Below are positions 62,169 to 64,000 of a DNA stretch of 64,000 nucleotides, piece by piece. The DNA is from Hippopus hippopus (Eukaryota > Mollusca > Bivalvia > Cardiida > Cardiidae): contig OX328105.1 of assembly GCA_946811185.2 (NCBI GenBank), forward strand, positions 35,343,394 through 35,407,393. Reading direction: 5' to 3'. The translations under genes and the position numbers were made by a program. Numbering within the stretch: position 1 is the first letter of the stretch; every line of letters starts with the position of its first letter. Under the pieces are notes generated by a model. The model was not told the origin of the DNA, searched no databases, and worked only from the letters and a program-made list of their open reading frames with translations.

Positions 62169-62506
62169 TGTCTTTGTAGCTAAAGAAGGCAGTGTTGGGA
62201 GAAAAAGTGAAAGGACAAAATGTGTCCTTAGAAACCTAAAGTAAGAATGTCAAAGACTAAATTTTCTGCTGGCCTTTGCTAAATGTTGCTTATTTAGGCT
62301 GACTGCTTCCATAATTAGAGGTAATTTACTAATATATTGTGGAAGACAAAATCTTTAGGACTGTAGCATCTAGTTGGTGTAGTCAAATCTGTCACTGACT
62401 TTTAAATGTCCCTGTAAAATAAATGGAAACAAGATGAATTACCATACTTCACCTAATTAACGCGCTGGGGCACCATGCAAAACGCCCCTGCGAAATGCTG
62501 TTCTTA

Positions 62507-62820
62507 AAATCATGAACACTTCAAACTTTTCAAGAATAATTCATGAAATGACCATCAACAATCCTTAAACTTGGTTCATGAACTACTGGACATGAAATGA
62601 CCCTATAAAGGTGTTCATGAACAGTTCATGAACCAATGAAGGTTTACAAAAAATTCTTGAAAACCACATGATCTGACCATGAATTCATTGACGACATTTT
62701 ATGAATTAATCATGAACCAATAGGTTCTTGAAGTATCCATGATGTAGTATTCAGTTAAATCAAGAAAGTTTCATGAATTTCTTGAGAACTATACGGTTCT
62801 TGAAACATTCATGATTCTGT
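62507..62820. repeat. region dense in TTCATGAA-type palindromes
   Basis: About ten short inverted words such as ttcatgaac, gttcatgaa, cttgaa and ttcttgag occur within ~310 bp (e.g. gttcatgaacagttcatgaacc near 62612). They look like a degenerate short-period repeat, not coding. Confidence 0.6.
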
Positions 62821-63072
62821 ATGGTTTTGTTGATCAGAAAATTCTACGATTTACATTAAATTTTACACATGCCTTCAGCTGTCCTCAACTCAGTTTCTTC
62901 TATAATATTGTAATCATACCACATAAATTGTAACCTTATTATTTTATTAAAATTTTGTCAGGCCTAACTTTGACTCTGTATCTTTATATCAACTATCACA
63001 TGAAATGCTGAGCTTTAATAAAACATTCCCAACAAGCCACAAAGCTGCTTGCAACAGAACCAAGTTAAAAAT

Positions 63073-63350
63073 AAGAGCACCATATGGGGGTGCCAACACT
63101 TGGCTGTGGGTGCTTGATTTTCAGTGAAAATTCCAAGTCAAAAAAAGAGACATAACTCTGTTAAAAATACTTTGTTACCTGCCCTTCTTGTATAGATTTC
63201 CATTTTGATAATGAACAACTTGCCCAAGTTTGAAGTAAGTATCTTCAGTAATAACAGAGATATTATAAAATGCTAAAAGTTGTGGCAAATGACGTGAACG
63301 ATGATGACACAGGAGCTACTACAATACCTCTGTCATTTTTCGAAAACTTC
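63073..63350 (-). repeat. dispersed repeat F, inverted copy
   Basis: 'aagagcaccatatggggg', 'ggtgcttgattttcagtgaaaattccaagtc', 'acttgcccaagtttgaagtaagtatcttcagtaataacagagatatt' are the complement of repeat F. Confidence 0.68.
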
Positions 63351-63364
63351 CAATCTAGTGTTGC

Positions 63365-63576
63365 TTAACCTCTAATGCCCTAGAACCAACTTAAGTTGCT
63401 TTAGAAGAAAGTGTAAACCAAGATCAGACTGCAAAAAACGTGCAGTATGATCTTAGATCTACAGTTTCCGCTACTTAGTCCATATTCTTGCCAAAACAAC
63501 CCTGAAATTGCAATAATTTACATGTTTGTCCTGACTAAAAATATCCATTTGAATATTTCAGTGCTTTTAGGGTTAA
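63365..63576 (+). mobile_element. Pal-B variant, full length
   Basis: TTAA-cctctaatgccc to agtgcttttaggg-TTAA, 212 bp. Core 'gtaaaccaagatcagactgcaaaaaacgtgcagtatgatcttagatctac' is nearly paired. Confidence 0.8.
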
Positions 63577-63649
63577 ATACATTTATTTCAAAGTATACAC
63601 ATATCTAGTTGACCATTTCTGTCATAAAGAAAATTGTCTAAACGTCTCA

Positions 63650-63795
63650 ACAAGGCACTTAACAAAATATTGGAGAAAACGCTCAATGAGCAATTTCTCT
63701 TTTTTCCAACAATACATTTCAGTAAATTTTACCATCAGTGGTCAAGCCCTGAGATGCCTTTATTCAAAGTGTTTTCACTTGGAAAGGGTGAATAC
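63650..63795 (-). mobile_element. Pal-A, decayed, GCTC/GAGC tip
   Basis: 'aatattggagaaaacgctcaatgagcaatttctcttttttccaacaata' is a short hairpin with the same GCTC/GAGC tip as 20592-20813 and 41011-41240. The outer arms are mostly lost. Confidence 0.55.
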
Positions 63796-63845
63796 AAAAG
63801 TGGGACACAAAAGTATGAAAACTTGGGAAAAGTAAACAAATACTA

Positions 63846-64000
63846 TTTTACCCTTTACAACACAATCCTGACTTTTAACGACCCTGAGAAAGAAGCCTGT
63901 GGAAAACATTTGTGGGAAAAGAGAGAAAATGCGGAAATTAGCATTTTCTCCTTTTCCCACAAATGTTTTCTACTCTTCAAAGACAAGTTCTGCCATTTTG
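63846..64000 (-). mobile_element. Pal-A copy running off the window
   Basis: 'taccctttacaacacaatcctgac', 'gaccctgagaaagaagcctgtggaaaac', core with extra base pairs gaaaacatttgtggg / cccacaaatgttttc: the inserted T is matched by an A on the other arm. Cut at base 64000. Confidence 0.8.

Overview
This 64 kb window looks like non-coding eukaryotic DNA that is AT-rich and saturated with short transposons. The organism is probably a marine bivalve mollusc. I base that on the tRNA-derived SINE styles, the ~150 bp degenerate arrays that carry phrases such as 'cagttatggcccttt', and the general flavour of the dispersed repeats. No open reading frame longer than 153 codons exists and none looks like a known protein. 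There are no rRNA genes, CRISPR arrays or bacterial operons. Most short ORFs are translations of one repeat, which is why the same peptide fragments recur on both strands.

The dominant content is a set of miniature inverted-repeat elements ending in TTAA. I use local labels. Pal-A is ~228 bp (TTAA-CCCTTTACCA ... TGGTAAAGGG-TTAA). It has one long arm (~120 bp), one short arm (~60 bp) and between them a ~67 bp near-perfect palindrome. About 80 intact, broken or fragmentary copies are listed, roughly one per 800 bp, in both orientations. Pal-B is ~190-215 bp (TTAA-CCCTTAG ... AAGGG-TTAA) with a different GATC-rich central palindrome. Pal-C is ~260 bp, is not TTAA-bounded, and also has a central hairpin. 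Further TTAA-bounded elements are at 48518-48887 and 59004-59221. The TTAA boundary and CCC start fit piggyBac-like or Kolobok-like non-autonomous elements; no transposase gene is present here. Neighbouring copies often share a single TTAA, forming chains, and one Pal-A copy sits cleanly inside another with a duplicated TTAA.

Layout. 0-8 kb: Pal-A/B/C elements plus one CAGGG-ended element with a 5 bp target duplication (2446-3123). 8-11 kb: a second CAGGG element (7976-8804), a possible exon (9531-9600), and a ~520 bp TACCG-ended element (9773-10293). 11-20 kb: a SINE (11153-11443), a 76 bp hairpin and dense Pal-A clusters. 21-22 kb: a ~150 bp tandem array. 23-30 kb: a Pal-A/Pal-B chain, the nested Pal-A and the first good exon (26988-27088). 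31-36 kb: low-copy sequence, a dimeric element and a second ~150 bp array. 36-40 kb: a TIR element and the second good exon (39648-39719). 40-52 kb: the densest Pal-A region plus a SINE with a perfect 13 bp target duplication (50763-50973). 53-64 kb: a third CAGGG element, a third TACCG element, and more Pal-A/B.

The two exons are on the + strand, have good splice sites and join in phase, so the stretch between them (27089-39647) is most simply a 12.6 kb intron of an unidentified gene and much of the window may be intronic. The most interesting signal is the central palindrome. Several families share the same architecture (terminal repeats plus an independent central hairpin), and in variant copies both hairpin arms carry the same changes, so the palindrome is being kept or homogenised while the outer arms drift.
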